Shown: piece after piece, positions 37,711 through 64,000 of the stretch | Layout: each line of letters opens with the position of its first letter | Numbering within the stretch: position 1 is the stretch's first letter | Origin: Nectonema munidae | Taxonomy: Eukaryota; Nematomorpha; Nectonematoida; Nectonematidae | Assembly: GCA_030549495.1 (NCBI GenBank) | Contig: JAUIRK010000690.1 | Coordinates: 1 to 64,000, forward strand | Direction of reading: 5' to 3' | Length of the DNA stretch: 64,000 nt | Notes under the pieces: generated by a model | The model's database searches: none | What the model saw: the letters and a program-made list of their open reading frames with translations, nothing else | What the model was told of the DNA's origin: nothing | Program-made: the position numbers and the translations under genes

Positions 37711-38560
37711 ATTATTCTTTTGTTCAAGATTGAATTTTTATAAATTTTTAAAATAAAATTTTTAAATTTCGATTTTGATAGGACATAAAAGTAATGAAAA
37801 AGAATAGTTTATTAAAAATTCTATAAAAATGCTATTGTACATAACAAAACAAAAACAGAATGGATAGAAAAAGGGTGGAAAGATCATTGAACCATAAGAA
37901 ATATTTTTAAAAAAAAGGGAAGAGGTGAAAAACCCCCTCGTCAATAACTTACAATTTATAATAAAAATGTATCAAAAAAATTTCAAAAAAAAAGTAAAGA
38001 TACGCTTCTAGATGTTTCACGAAAAGTCACGAAAATCAAGTGGAATAATGCAATGATTTGATTAGTTTGAGTTATAGAACAAGAAAAGGTCTTGAAAACC
38101 CCTAACCCCTCGTAAATAATAGAGTTGAAATATGTCATAATTCATCATTCAAATGTTAATAGTTTTGTAAATAGTATATTCTATATGAAAAAGCGTATGG
38201 GCTTTTTTCTCCATTACTGTGTCCTTCGTGTAAAAGTAAAATCGTGTGTCCTGCGAAGGGTAAGATGGTAAATCAAAAAGTTATTCCACTGACATAAAAA
38301 AAAAGATAAGACTTCGTTAAAAGAAGCAACAATATTCAACAGGTAAGTAAATAGTGTCTAAAATTCAGGAGGAGCGAGTTCTTTATATACATATGAAATT
38401 AATTAAGAGAGTCGCTAATGGCGAATGAGTTAATTGGTAACAATGATGAAGTAGGTGTAGTATAATTGCAACATGAATGTAATGACCAAGGTTATTCATT
38501 TACAAAGGTGATAGAGGCGATGAAGGATGAACGAGTACAAGGGAAGATGAAGGTCAAGCA
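37711..38560. other. Non-coding interval between LINE copy 1 and the Ty3/gypsy fossil
   Basis: AT-rich, with no recognisable gene or repeat. Its right part may include terminal sequence of the adjacent LTR element, but no LTR pair could be matched. Confidence 0.4.
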
Positions 38561-38568
38561 ATATACAA

Positions 38569-39850
38569 TTACCACATTCTCCCAATCCATCTTTTGAAAC
38601 TAAAGACCCAAACGTGAAGGAGCCTTAATAGTCCTTGTTGATCGATAGAGGATTGGTTCTTCTGGGAATACATAGTTTGTGCAGCTTTCCTTCGTCTCTT
38701 GAACGGAGATTCTGGGAATCTACTTTCAGTAAGAGTACCAGGGATCATTCTTTCCTGTTGGGAAACTTTATTGTATGTTCCATCTGATTTTTCAGGATAG
38801 GGAGCCAAGTCATTTATCGAAACTCTAGCATGCCGCCCATCTGGGTGTCCGATGTGCGGATATGAAGGATTCAAATCAAGCAATTTTACTTCTTCTACAA
38901 AAGGATCATCTTTATTTTGTCTGATAAATTTCTCAAAAGAACTGATCCTTTTAATGAATTAGTGAGCCAAGAAGGAATCGAGGTGCCAAAAGATGCTCTT
39001 CTGGGAAATTGAAAGAATCTTTCATGAGGTGTAGTATTTGTGCTAGTACAAAGCAAAGATCTAAGTGAGTGCAAATTGTGGGAAAACACTTTCCAACTTT
39101 TCAGTTTGCAGACCTTTTGTCCTTAGGGCAAGTAGTATGGACTTCCACACTATCCCATTATATCTTTCAACTTGCCCGTTACCAGTAGGATGGTATGGAG
39201 TAGAGTTACTTGTTGCGATTCCTCTTGCGTTTAAGTATGACTTCAACTCTCGAGATAGGAATACCTGTGCTTTATCTGAAAGAATGTAGGACGGGTACCC
39301 ACACATAATGAACATTTGATTGAGGCATCTTATAACTTTTATAAGCTTTTATTATAGCTTTGATAAGAACACCACTTTTTGCAGAAACAAATCGAGGTTT
39401 CAACTCAGCACAAGAGCGGCAGGATAAGCTCACATTTTTGACATCCTCAGTGGAAAAGGTTAAGTTGCCTTGGCGGATAAAATGCAGGAGCTTTGTTACT
39501 CCAGGGTGACACAAACTGGAATGGATTTCTTCCAAATTTGATTTTGTTGCTGAAGCCGAAGGATAAGCGCTAGTTAAAACATTTGGAGCAACATTCTTTT
39601 GGCCGGGTCTGTACTGAATTTTATACTTGAACGGTGCCAGTTCGAGTCCCCAACTTAATATTTTGTTGTTTTTGATCTTTGTCCTCTTCCTGTTGTCAAA
39701 CATGAAAGCCACTGAACGTTGGTCAGTAATCAATTTGAATGGATGACGAGCTAAAAGGTAATTGCATTTTCTGATGGCTTCGACTATTGAAAGAGCTTCC
39801 TTTTCTACAGCAGAATACGCCAACTCACTTCCTTGTAATGTGCGAGACAT
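38569..39850 (-). mobile_element. Ty3/gypsy LTR retrotransposon fossil, partial pol
   Basis: The minus strand carries the RNase H region (39.60-39.85 kb), the integrase zinc-binding and core regions (39.06-39.5 kb) and a C-terminal tail (38.57-38.9 kb) of a Ty3/gypsy polyprotein. It is broken, with several interruptions, and gag, protease and RT are absent. It directly abuts the 3' part of LINE copy 2 near 39850. It looks moderately old. Confidence 0.85.
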
Positions 39851-42177
39851 GAAAGACGCAGGGGTGTGGTAAGATATTTGGGAGAGGATTGAGTGTTTGG
39901 TTTCTATAGAGTAAGGTTTCGATTGTGGTTATGAGAAGAAAGAGATGTTAGATGAGTAATGGGTGTTGTAGAAGATCATGTAGAGTGGATGGAATATCTT
40001 TAAAAAAGTAGCTGCTTTTTTCAAGGAGTTGGTGTCGATGAGAATGAAATATTGCACAATAAAGGAGAATGTGTATAGGTGTTTCAATGTACCGACAGCT
40101 AAAACGACAGAAAGGGTTAGAGTGAAGTTTGAATTTAAAGAAGTATGCATTACAAGGGCAATGGGATGAGAGCCAGCGAATGATGTTCCAAGGTAGTGAG
40201 TGAAAGTGTTTGTTTAAAATGAGTTGTGATAATGGCATAGATGTCGGGAGTAATGTAATTGTTGAGTCAATAGATTGATGCCACTGTAGTAGTGTAAGGT
40301 TAGTTATTGTGTTTTTAAATGATTTTTAATTCAAAGTGATTAGATAGGTGAATAAGTTTGCTTGCTAAACTATAAGTTGAAAGTGAGATTTTGTTTTCAA
40401 GTTTTAGGTCTTTATTAAATTTTGCGTGTCTGTGAAAAAGGTGATATATTTGAAGGAGGTAGAAAAAAAAGCTAGGTTATTAAGGAGTATGTTGCAGGAT
40501 AGTAATACTGCGTGAATTTCTATTTCGTGTTCAGTGATTTCTAGATCTAGATTTGTCTGTTAGATAAGGAATGGGTTTTTTGTGTTTTGTAGGAGGAATG
40601 CGCATGCAGCTGAAGAGCGATGTTGTGATTTGGAACCGTAAGTGAAAATTGAAAGCGAGCTGATAGTATTTGTTGTACGTTGTGGAGCTATAGTGTTTAG
40701 GTCAAGATATCTATGGTGACAGATGTTAGTGGTGTAAGGAAGAGACGAAGAAGGATGGATGAGCTCGATTGGGTGATTTAATTATAGCATATGATAAGAT
40801 GTTTTGTTAGGAGCAAACTGAATTAATATGGAATTTTAGTACTTCAGTGAATGGGATGTTTGGGTTGTGTAAAGGTTGGTGAAAGGATGTGGTGGGGGTG
40901 TAGAGCATAAAGTTATTATGTAATTTTTAAGGAGCGTTTTCTTTAGATTGAGATGGAGGGATAGCGTGTTAATGAATAATTCAAGTTTTGTAGTTGGTGT
41001 AGTGTGATAGGCATTGGTGATAAAAAGAAGATACATTCGATGAATTTTATTAAGATGAGTAAGGGATGACTGATGTTTCAACTCTGAGCCCCATGAAAAA
41101 ATTCCATATTTGAGGACAAAGAAAATGAGACTTTTATAAATGAACTTTGTGATTTTTGGCGAAAGTCCCAATTTGTAAGAAATTGCATTTAGAAAGGAAA
41201 GAGTTTTGACTAATTTTTGTGAAGTGCTTTTGAAATGAGTAGAGAATTTTAAGTTGGGTTGAAAAGTGAGCCCAGGATATTTTCTTGGTTCTGTGGATCT
41301 AATTTGTTTGTTGTGTTAAGTTGCAAGGGTAAAGGTTTAATTCTTTTGCGTGTGAAATGAATTAAGTAGCATTTATTAGGTTTAAAGGAAATTTTGTATT
41401 GCTGCACTTTCAATTGCATTTGTTTTAGTAGGAAAAGGGATTGTTTGAGGTTTTCGTTTTGCTTAGAAATAGAAAATGAGAAAAGAATGTCGTTAGAATA
41501 TCACTGAGAAAGGTTAAAGTTGTTGTTGATAAAAGCTAGGAGGGGGTTGATGAGTATTAACCAAAGTAGCTCAGATAAGCTGCCACATTGAGGAGTAAAG
41601 AGAAAGAGTTCGCGAATATATCAGTTGTTGTTTTGAATTAGAATTAGAATGCGATGGCTAAGGTAATTGTGTATGAACTTTATCATGTATGTGGGGTAGG
41701 TGTTATCTATGATGTTGTTAATGATAGCTGGTTTCCACAGTGTTAAAAGCATTCACCATATCTAGGAATAAAGTTGAAGCTATTTTATGATATGATAGAG
41801 TATTCGAGGTAAAGTGTAAGGAGAGAAAGTGCTAATTCTAAGTTTTTGTTGGGAAGATAGGCAAATAGATTAGCGTGAATGAGTCGATTTTTAAATCTAT
41901 AATGTAACAGTCTCTCCCTGAAAATTTTCTCTAAAATTTTGCCTATATTCGGTAAAAGAATTTTTAATGTTATTGAGATTTCGATTGGATTTAGGAATCA
42001 AGATTAAATTGCTAATTTTCGAGATATTAGGAAAGTAGCTTAGTCTCAAGCAACTGTTATGGAAATGGGTTGTTTGGAGTAGAAGTGAGAATAGAAGTTG
42101 AAATTGTCTTGTTGAAGGATATGGCTGATTTATCTAGTTCTGATGTTGTTTTGGTTTTCATTTTCGGCGGTCTTACT

Positions 42178-42297
42178 ATTTACCCAAACTCTCCCAAACT
42201 CACCCAAACTCTAGTGTCTTACTTTTTACCCAAACTCTCCCAAACTCACCCAAACTCTAGTGTCTTATTTTTACCCAAACTCACCCAAACTCTATTT
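42178..42297. repeat. ACCCAAACTC tandem array
   Basis: Blocks of TTTACCCAAACTCTCCCAAA type, of about 46-51 bp, repeat 2.5 times, each made of 10-bp subunits NCCCAAACTC. The subunit is part of the element's terminal inverted repeat, so the array grew from the terminus. Confidence 0.85.
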
Positions 42298-42334
42298 TTA
42301 TTTTTTCTTATTTTTTGATCCCTTCTTCTAAATA

Positions 42335-42493
42335 TATATATTTTTTTTGACAGGGTGTTTCATGCAAGGGAAGTAGAAACTTCCATATCTGCACTGATGA
42401 ACTTTTTATGATAAGTGGATGGCATCGCCGTGATTCGAACCCAAAGCCTTTGGATCCGTAGGCGACGCCTCTACCTATCAGCCCACCAGCCCA
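42335..42493 (-). mobile_element. tRNA-derived SINE
   Basis: Read on the minus strand, a tRNA-like head has an A-box-like segment (GGCTGATAGGTAGAGGCG, 42483-42466) and a B box (GGTTCGAATCA, 42441-42431). A roughly 70-bp body and an A-rich tail (AAAAAAAATATATATA) follow. The tail and extra body argue against a functional tRNA. Confidence 0.65.
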
Positions 42494-43782
42494 AATTATA
42501 TTTGTATAAGACTAGATTTTTTAGTTAAATTTTGAACAATCTATTTAGAAGCTATAACAGTAACCCTAAAATGCAATAAAATATTTTATAATGATAGTTT
42601 CTTATCTAATAATTTTAATGGAAGAAAAAATAAAACCGAGTTTGGGTAAAAAGTTAGACCTTTCATTTCGGTATTAGATAGTTTTGATTCTAGGGTTTTT
42701 AGGATAGCTGTCCAGAAAATTTGTTTGCCAATGGGGTGGTTGTGTTGGATCTTTTTATGTATATTAAGATTGACTTGGAAAGATATAAACGAGTGATCTG
42801 AAGCTGAGGGTGTGTCACAAATCTTCTAATTTTTTATGATTTTAATGGTTTCACTTTAGGTGATGGTAATGCTATTGTGGGATTGATATATTTTGCCTTG
42901 GTGTTTTCGTTGAAAATTTGGAGATGTATTAGAATCAGCTATAGTGATGTTATTGGCAGAAAGGAAATTGAGGGTTTGCAAACCACGAAGATTTGTTTTG
43001 TATCCCATAAATATGAGCGTGCATTTAGGTCTGTAATGAGGAAAAAACTTTTGTTAATGTGGTTTTTTATTTGGGTCAATAGATTATCAAAACGATCAGG
43101 AATGGGATGTAAAAAAGAGGGTTGTGAGTAAAGAGAACAGAAGATTAGTGTCGTAGTAGTGGTGTGGATAAGAGTGAAGATGTAGTTAGAGTTAGAAAAT
43201 TGGTATAATGGTGTATTGAGAATGAATTTTTTTTATTATGATGCAAGCGGAGTAATCGTCTAAAGGGGGTATGTGTATGAGTTTGTATTAGTCAAGCAGG
43301 TGAGGCATGTGTGTGTAGGGTTAGTTGATCGATATTACATCGCATTGTTCAGAGTTTAAGGTTATCCCATGGTGTTTTTGAGTTATTTAAATTGATGTGC
43401 AGGAAATTTAACATTTGTAATTATCTATAGTTTTAATGTGTTTCGCTAGAATTGATTTCCTGTGAAAGGCAAGTGGAATAAAAAGGCAATTACTATATCA
43501 TTCCATCTTGCAGCAAAAGAGAGACATCAATTTCATGCTGTTAAATTGCGATATATATATGTTTTATTTGTTTTATTTTTATTTAATAAAAAAAAAGGAA
43601 GAATAAGAATAATAACATACAGCATGGTGGATCAAACCAAATAGCTTATTGTCACACCTATAAAAAAAATAGGAACACTATACTAAATTCATATTTACAA
43701 CAGGACTTAAAAATGATATAAAAAATAGGAGAAAAAATCCAGATAATAATTATAAAGGTATTATATATATGTATATCTCCAA

Positions 43783-43970
43783 CCCGTATATTACGATGAT
43801 TCTTCTCAAACCTGTATTCTACGATGATTCATCTCCAAACTATATACTACAATGATTTCCAACCTGTATACTACGATGATTCATCTCCAACCTGTATACT
43901 ACGATGATTCATCTCCAACCTGTATACTACGATGATTCATCTTCCACCTGTATACTATGATGGTTTCTAT
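43783..43970. repeat. 28-bp tandem repeat array
   Basis: About six and a half units of CTGTATACTACGATGATTCA plus TCTCCAAC. The two central units are identical and the outer ones diverge. A smaller block of the same unit recurs at about 44093-44155, separated by unrelated sequence. Confidence 0.9.
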
Positions 43971-44258
43971 TCCATGTACAAATAACTAGGGAGACAATGT
44001 TCAACTTTCTGTTCACATTCTGCTAGATGTAAGATTTGATATACCTCATTCGGGGAGACGATGCTACATAAGTTATTACCTATATACATTATACCTGTAT
44101 ACTATGATGGTTCATCTCCAACCTGTATACCGCGATAATTCATCTCCAACCTATCAGTTCATATTTTGCTAGATGTAAGATTTGATATACCTTATTCAGG
44201 GAGAGGATGTTAGATAAGTTATTAATTTTTTCACGATATTAAATAATATATTTTACCA

Positions 44259-44560
44259 AATAATCAAAATAAAATTCTGTAATCAAAGAATCGAAAAATA
44301 TTCTTTAAAAAATCAAAAAATATCAAACTTTCTGTTCATATTTTGCTACCTCATACGATGTTACAAAAGTTATTACCTATACTTTGCAATTTGCATGATT
44401 TTAAATATTATATTTGTCAAATAATCAAAATAAAATTCTGTAATCAAAGAATCGAAAAATATTCTTTAAAAAATCAAAAAATATCAAACTTTCTCTTCAT
44501 AATTTGCTACCTCATACGATGTTACAAAATTATTACCTATACTTTGCAATTTGCCCTTCG
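44259..44560. repeat. 161-bp tandem duplication
   Basis: TAATCAAAATAAAATTCTGT starts at 44261 and again at 44422. The following sequence through GCTACCTCATACGATG and TACTTTGCAATTTGC repeats almost unchanged. Confidence 0.85.
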
Positions 44561-44654
44561 TTAAAAATTAGAAAAAAGTAAAAAGTAAATATTAATTTTC
44601 GACAGTTTTATTTTACTATGACATTTTAAAATGTTAAAAACCATATTCTACCTT

Positions 44655-46203
44655 TCCTTTTTTTTAACTGAATAACTTAAAATACTCAATTTCAAAAATG
44701 ACGAATTTGTTCAACTCGAAGTTTGTCTGAAGATAAGCTCATCAACTCAATTACTAATACTATTTTCCTGCCAACCCCCTTCCTTAAGTTATCCTCTCTA
44801 TCTCAGGCTCTTATTCTTTTCTTTCTTTTACTTTACATCTCATCACCACAACTTTCCCAAACCTCTTACACACTCCTCATCACACCATCTTTCCACTTTC
44901 GCCATGAATCCGCAAACTAAACGCATAAGACAAGATGATACATCACCCCTTACATCCTCCCAAGTTATCTCCGACCTTTTCGATAGATTCATTTCCAACA
45001 TTACACTTCCTGCGGAACATCTAATCAGCTTCCACAAATTAAAAACCGAAGTTTTGCTTACACACTCCGATAAGATCGAAAAGCTAACCAACTTTCTGCA
45101 TTCTCACTCTTCACACACAAACCCCCCACCTACAAAAACGTACTCACAAACAACCACCACTACATCGCCCTCATTCCCTACATCCACAATTTCCAATACC
45201 CCACAATCATATTCCTCCGTCATCACAACTCAACCACTTCACTCACTACCCAAACAGAAAAAACTCCTAGACACAAAACTCTCAATAATGATCTCACCAA
45301 CTACTCCCTCTGAAAACAGATATCAAAAAGCTTGTTTCAAAAAAGATATTATAAAGAATATGGACACAAGCACTCAACCAATAGTAATAAAAAATACCCG
45401 AAGCTCCTCCTCTGGATCCCTCCTTTTTCAATTTGAGAATAATCATCAGAAAAACTTGGCCATCAACTCACTATCGAAAAAGGGCATCACCGCTAAAAAA
45501 AATTCCACCCATCCTCCCTCGTTTTGTTCTCTTTGGCATTCCTGCAGACCTCCCCATAGAAGACATTCCCACACAATTCACTCAAGAAAACTGCTTCCTT
45601 AAAGACCTAGGAACAATCACGTCAGTAAGGCAACTCGGAAAAAAGGCCCTTTACTCATACACCATAACCTTCGAAACATCCACCAACACTCTTTTCAAAC
45701 ACTTCTGTGAAAATCCTAAAATTATTATCCACCACACCATCCTCCACCCTAAAATTTTCAAACCACGGCTCTCTCAATGCGCAAACTGCCTGAAATTCAA
45801 TCACTCCACTTCAAAATGCAAAGCAGAATCCCCACATTATAATCACTGCAGAGACAGAGGGCACTCGATTGAGTCATGCATTTTAGCTAAAGATCCCTCT
45901 AAAATCTCTTGCTCCAACTTCAGCCAAATTCTCTTCCACCCCAATTTATTAAACGCACTATCTTCTTCGATTAAAACCATAGAACCCATCCTACTAACGC
46001 ATCTTCATTAAGCACTCTTAGTTTCTTTTACTTACATTTTAGAAATCTCTCACTTTATTTCCATCAGCCTTGCCAAGCTTAAACCGTCTTCAAGCTTTCA
46101 ACAACGCTCTCGAACGATCTTCAACTAATCTTTAACAAGCAGTTTGCAAGCATATCAATTGATTTTGGAAAGTGCTTTGACATCCTTACCAATCCTTACC
46201 AAT
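44655..46203 (+). mobile_element. ORF1-only LINE derivative (HAL1-like), with 14-bp TSD
   Basis: A perfect 14-bp duplication CCATATTCTACCTT flanks the insertion (44641-44654, 46204-46217). An empty-site relative of the flanking repeat is present at about 46548. The element has a 5' leader, ORF1, and a 3' end (about 46140-46190) matching the 3' end of LINE copy 1 for about 55 bp, then a TTACCAATCC repeat tail. ORF2 is entirely missing. This is the layout known from mammalian HAL1 elements, which depend on a full LINE for movement. Confidence 0.8.
44904..46011 (+). pseudogene. LINE ORF1 (PRE_C2HC and zinc-knuckle, gag-like), one frameshift
   Basis: The frame opens MNPQTKRIRQDDTSPLTSS and runs as a Ser/Thr/Pro-rich N-terminal region to about 45500. 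There a frameshift at an A-run moves the reading to the +1 frame. The second part holds a PRE_C2HC-like segment (FVLFGIPADLPIEDIP), one canonical CCHC knuckle (CANCLKFNHSTSKC), and a second one with its first Cys replaced by Tyr (YNHCRDRGHSIESC). Jockey/I-clade ORF1 proteins bind LINE RNA with these knuckles. A single break suggests a fairly young copy. Confidence 0.8.
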
Positions 46204-46217
46204 CCATATTCTACCTT

Positions 46218-46760
46218 AGTGAATATAAAATTTTGAAGAAATAATATATAAACTCATCACGTTAATTATTGGTATTTTTAGAAACTAGATAAAAGTTGAC
46301 TGACCTCACATAAAAGCGGATTTTGGAAAATAAAAATATATTTATTTGTAAAACCTAGCCTATTTTACCCACAAAGAGTATAGCTTTAAATCTTGTACAT
46401 TCGATCAACATTTTTCACTTCAAAAATAATTTTAAATTTATTAGAAAAACATTATACTGACCTATACTACTGACCCATAAAAAGTAAAAAATATATATTA
46501 ATTTTCGACAGTTTTCTTTAACTATGAAATTTTAAAATGTAAAAAATCATATTTTACCTTTGTGAATATAAAATATTGAAAAAATATTATATAAATTAAG
46601 AACGTTAATTATTATTGGTATTTTTTGAAACTAGATAAAACTTGACTGACCTCACATAAAAGCAGATTTTGGAAAAATTAAAATATATTTATTTGTATAA
46701 CATAGCCTATGTTAACCACAAAGAGTATACCTTTCCAATGATACCATTTTCATTCAATTT
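46218..46760. repeat. 346-bp tandem repeat, target of the ORF1-only LINE
   Basis: GACCTCACATAAAAGC occurs at 46302 and 46648, with similar flanks over most of the unit. The block TTAATTTTCGACAGTTTT upstream of the LINE (about 44590) recurs at about 46500, showing that the LINE landed inside one unit of this array. Confidence 0.75.
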
Positions 46761-47024
46761 TTTTTAAAATCTTCACATTATGCTTCGATAAAAAGGTGGT
46801 CCGTAATTTTTTCAAAAATTTAGACAAAATTTTTCGAAGTAAAATCCATTTATTAAAATTTTTTAAAACTTTTGCAAAAATAAATTACTCTAGAGTATGT
46901 AGCAAACGATAAGCTTTCTAATGATATATATATCATGAAAAAGAAATATTGAAAAACAGTTTAATTCTTTCTGCAAATCAAACAAGTAAAAATTTCCAAA
47001 AAGTAATATTGGTAGTAGTATTAT

Positions 47025-47207
47025 TATATATTACATAAACATTTCAACCAATCATATCGTTTTTATGAAATAAAACTGCAATTTCAAAGTTAAATTTTTT
47101 GAACTTTTAGGTAGATTTTTGAGATGTGGCTTTCAATATGTATGTAAAATATTTTTTGAAAATTTTTATTTTAAGTATATTTTTTAAGCATTTTACGATA
47201 TGTATAT
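47025..47207 (+). repeat. Left arm of an inverted repeat of about 185 bp
   Basis: It matches the reverse complement of 49335-49525 at roughly 85-90 percent by eye, including ACATAAACATTTCAACCAAT and TTTCAATATGTATGTAAAAT. The arms lie 2.1 kb apart and bracket poly(A) polymerase exons 1 and 2. Confidence 0.8.
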
Positions 47208-47482
47208 ATATTTCAGATTATTTTTATAATTCTTTTTTCTAAAATAAATAAATAATAATAAATAATGTATATTAAAATTAGAAAAATAAAAATTCCAAGA
47301 AGAATATTTTCAATAAAATAAGTTAGACTAAAGTAATATAAATTTTAGTATTTAATGAAATTTTGGAATCACTTTTCCTTTTCTCTCTCGGTTTTACCTT
47401 CAAAACTTTCAAAGAAAAAATTGTTTAACTTTGGATTTTGCATTTTTTAATTTTTTAATGTCTTTTTTGGTTTTGATTTTTA

Positions 47483-64000
<16,518 letters not shown>

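Larger units (their letters stand above)
42169..42660. mobile_element. TIR element nested in LINE copy 2, 492 bp
   Basis: The left end GGTCTTACTATTTACCCAAA and the reverse complement of the right end GGTCTAACTTTTTACCCAAA are inverted. Flanks TTTTCATTTTCGG and TTTCATTTCGG suggest a target duplication of about 10-12 bp. It interrupts the LINE between endonuclease and RT. Inside are a tandem array next to the left end and a tRNA-headed SINE. There is no transposase. Superfamily is unknown; a long duplication would suit a Mutator-like element. Confidence 0.65.
39855..43430 (-). mobile_element. LINE (I/Jockey-like with RNase H), copy 2, nearly complete ORF2
   Basis: From 5' on the minus strand: APE-type endonuclease (about 43330-42700, with DLNAHS- and SDHSF-like motifs), a nested TIR element (42660-42169), RT (about 42100-41200, decayed), the FVLKYGIFSWGSE post-RT block (41171-40836), RNase H (about 40660-40480), and the C-terminal Cys/His region (RWLSSHCPC; 40238-39948). 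In RNase H the first catalytic Asp of FTDGS reads Tyr (IFTYGSK). The C-terminal motif is clearly homologous to copy 1. Many frameshifts are present. The 3' end is lost where the Ty3/gypsy fossil begins. Confidence 0.8.

Noticed and set aside
42421-42493. A functional tRNA gene (minus strand)
   Set aside because: A and B boxes exist but the cloverleaf is imperfect (anticodon loop too long) and a body with A-rich tail follows; it is a SINE head.
43783-43970. CRISPR-like direct repeats
   Set aside because: The 28-bp units are head-to-tail with no spacers, in a eukaryotic context; it is a minisatellite.

Overview
The window is AT-rich nuclear DNA from an animal, most likely an arthropod. The pointers are a CBM14-like (peritrophin-A) secreted protein, spliced host genes that mix introns of about 50 nt with introns over 7 kb, and a transposon fauna typical of arthropods (piggyBac, hAT, Tigger, I/Jockey-like LINEs with RNase H, tRNA-headed SINEs). 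A crustacean would fit, but nothing here proves the lineage.

Layout: (1) 1-9826 is a tandem AT satellite with a core close to AATTTCACAAATATATAT, very degraded at the left and clean at the right, with higher-order duplication near 7.6-8.4 kb. (2) 9.8-13.5 kb is non-coding with a Tigger-type MITE and two retroelement scraps. (3) 13.57-14.33 kb (+) is a single-exon secreted protein gene. It converges, with 23 nt between stop codons, on (4) a six-exon ARM-repeat gene of the ARMC10/ARMCX (Arm_2) type on the minus strand, 14356-24245, about 403 codons. Its three 3' introns are 45-52 nt and its second intron is 7.6 kb and packed with transposons. (5) 24.5-44.6 kb is an intergenic transposon field: a Tigger, three hAT insertions with 8-bp target duplications, a hAT-like MITE, two antisense LINE copies, a Ty3/gypsy fossil, a TIR element nested in a LINE and carrying a SINE, and small tandem arrays. 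(6) 44655-46203 is a complete LINE insertion that holds only ORF1 and the LINE 3' end, flanked by a perfect 14-bp target duplication. (7) 47.48 kb to beyond the right edge (+) is the nuclear poly(A) polymerase gene. Six exons are visible (residues 1-202, with the complete Asp triad) and the gene runs off the window. Its introns 2 and 5 (7.3 and 7.9 kb) hold a Ty3/gypsy fossil, a piggyBac remnant, an unclassified transposase and a SINE.

The host genes do not form a pathway. The ARM gene and the poly(A) polymerase are ordinary cellular genes whose long introns have collected transposons. Points most worth a second look are the ORF1-only LINE, the roughly 185-bp inverted repeat bracketing the first two poly(A) polymerase exons, the TIR element with internal ACCCAAACTC arrays, and the unclassified transposase family at 59.3-60.9 kb.
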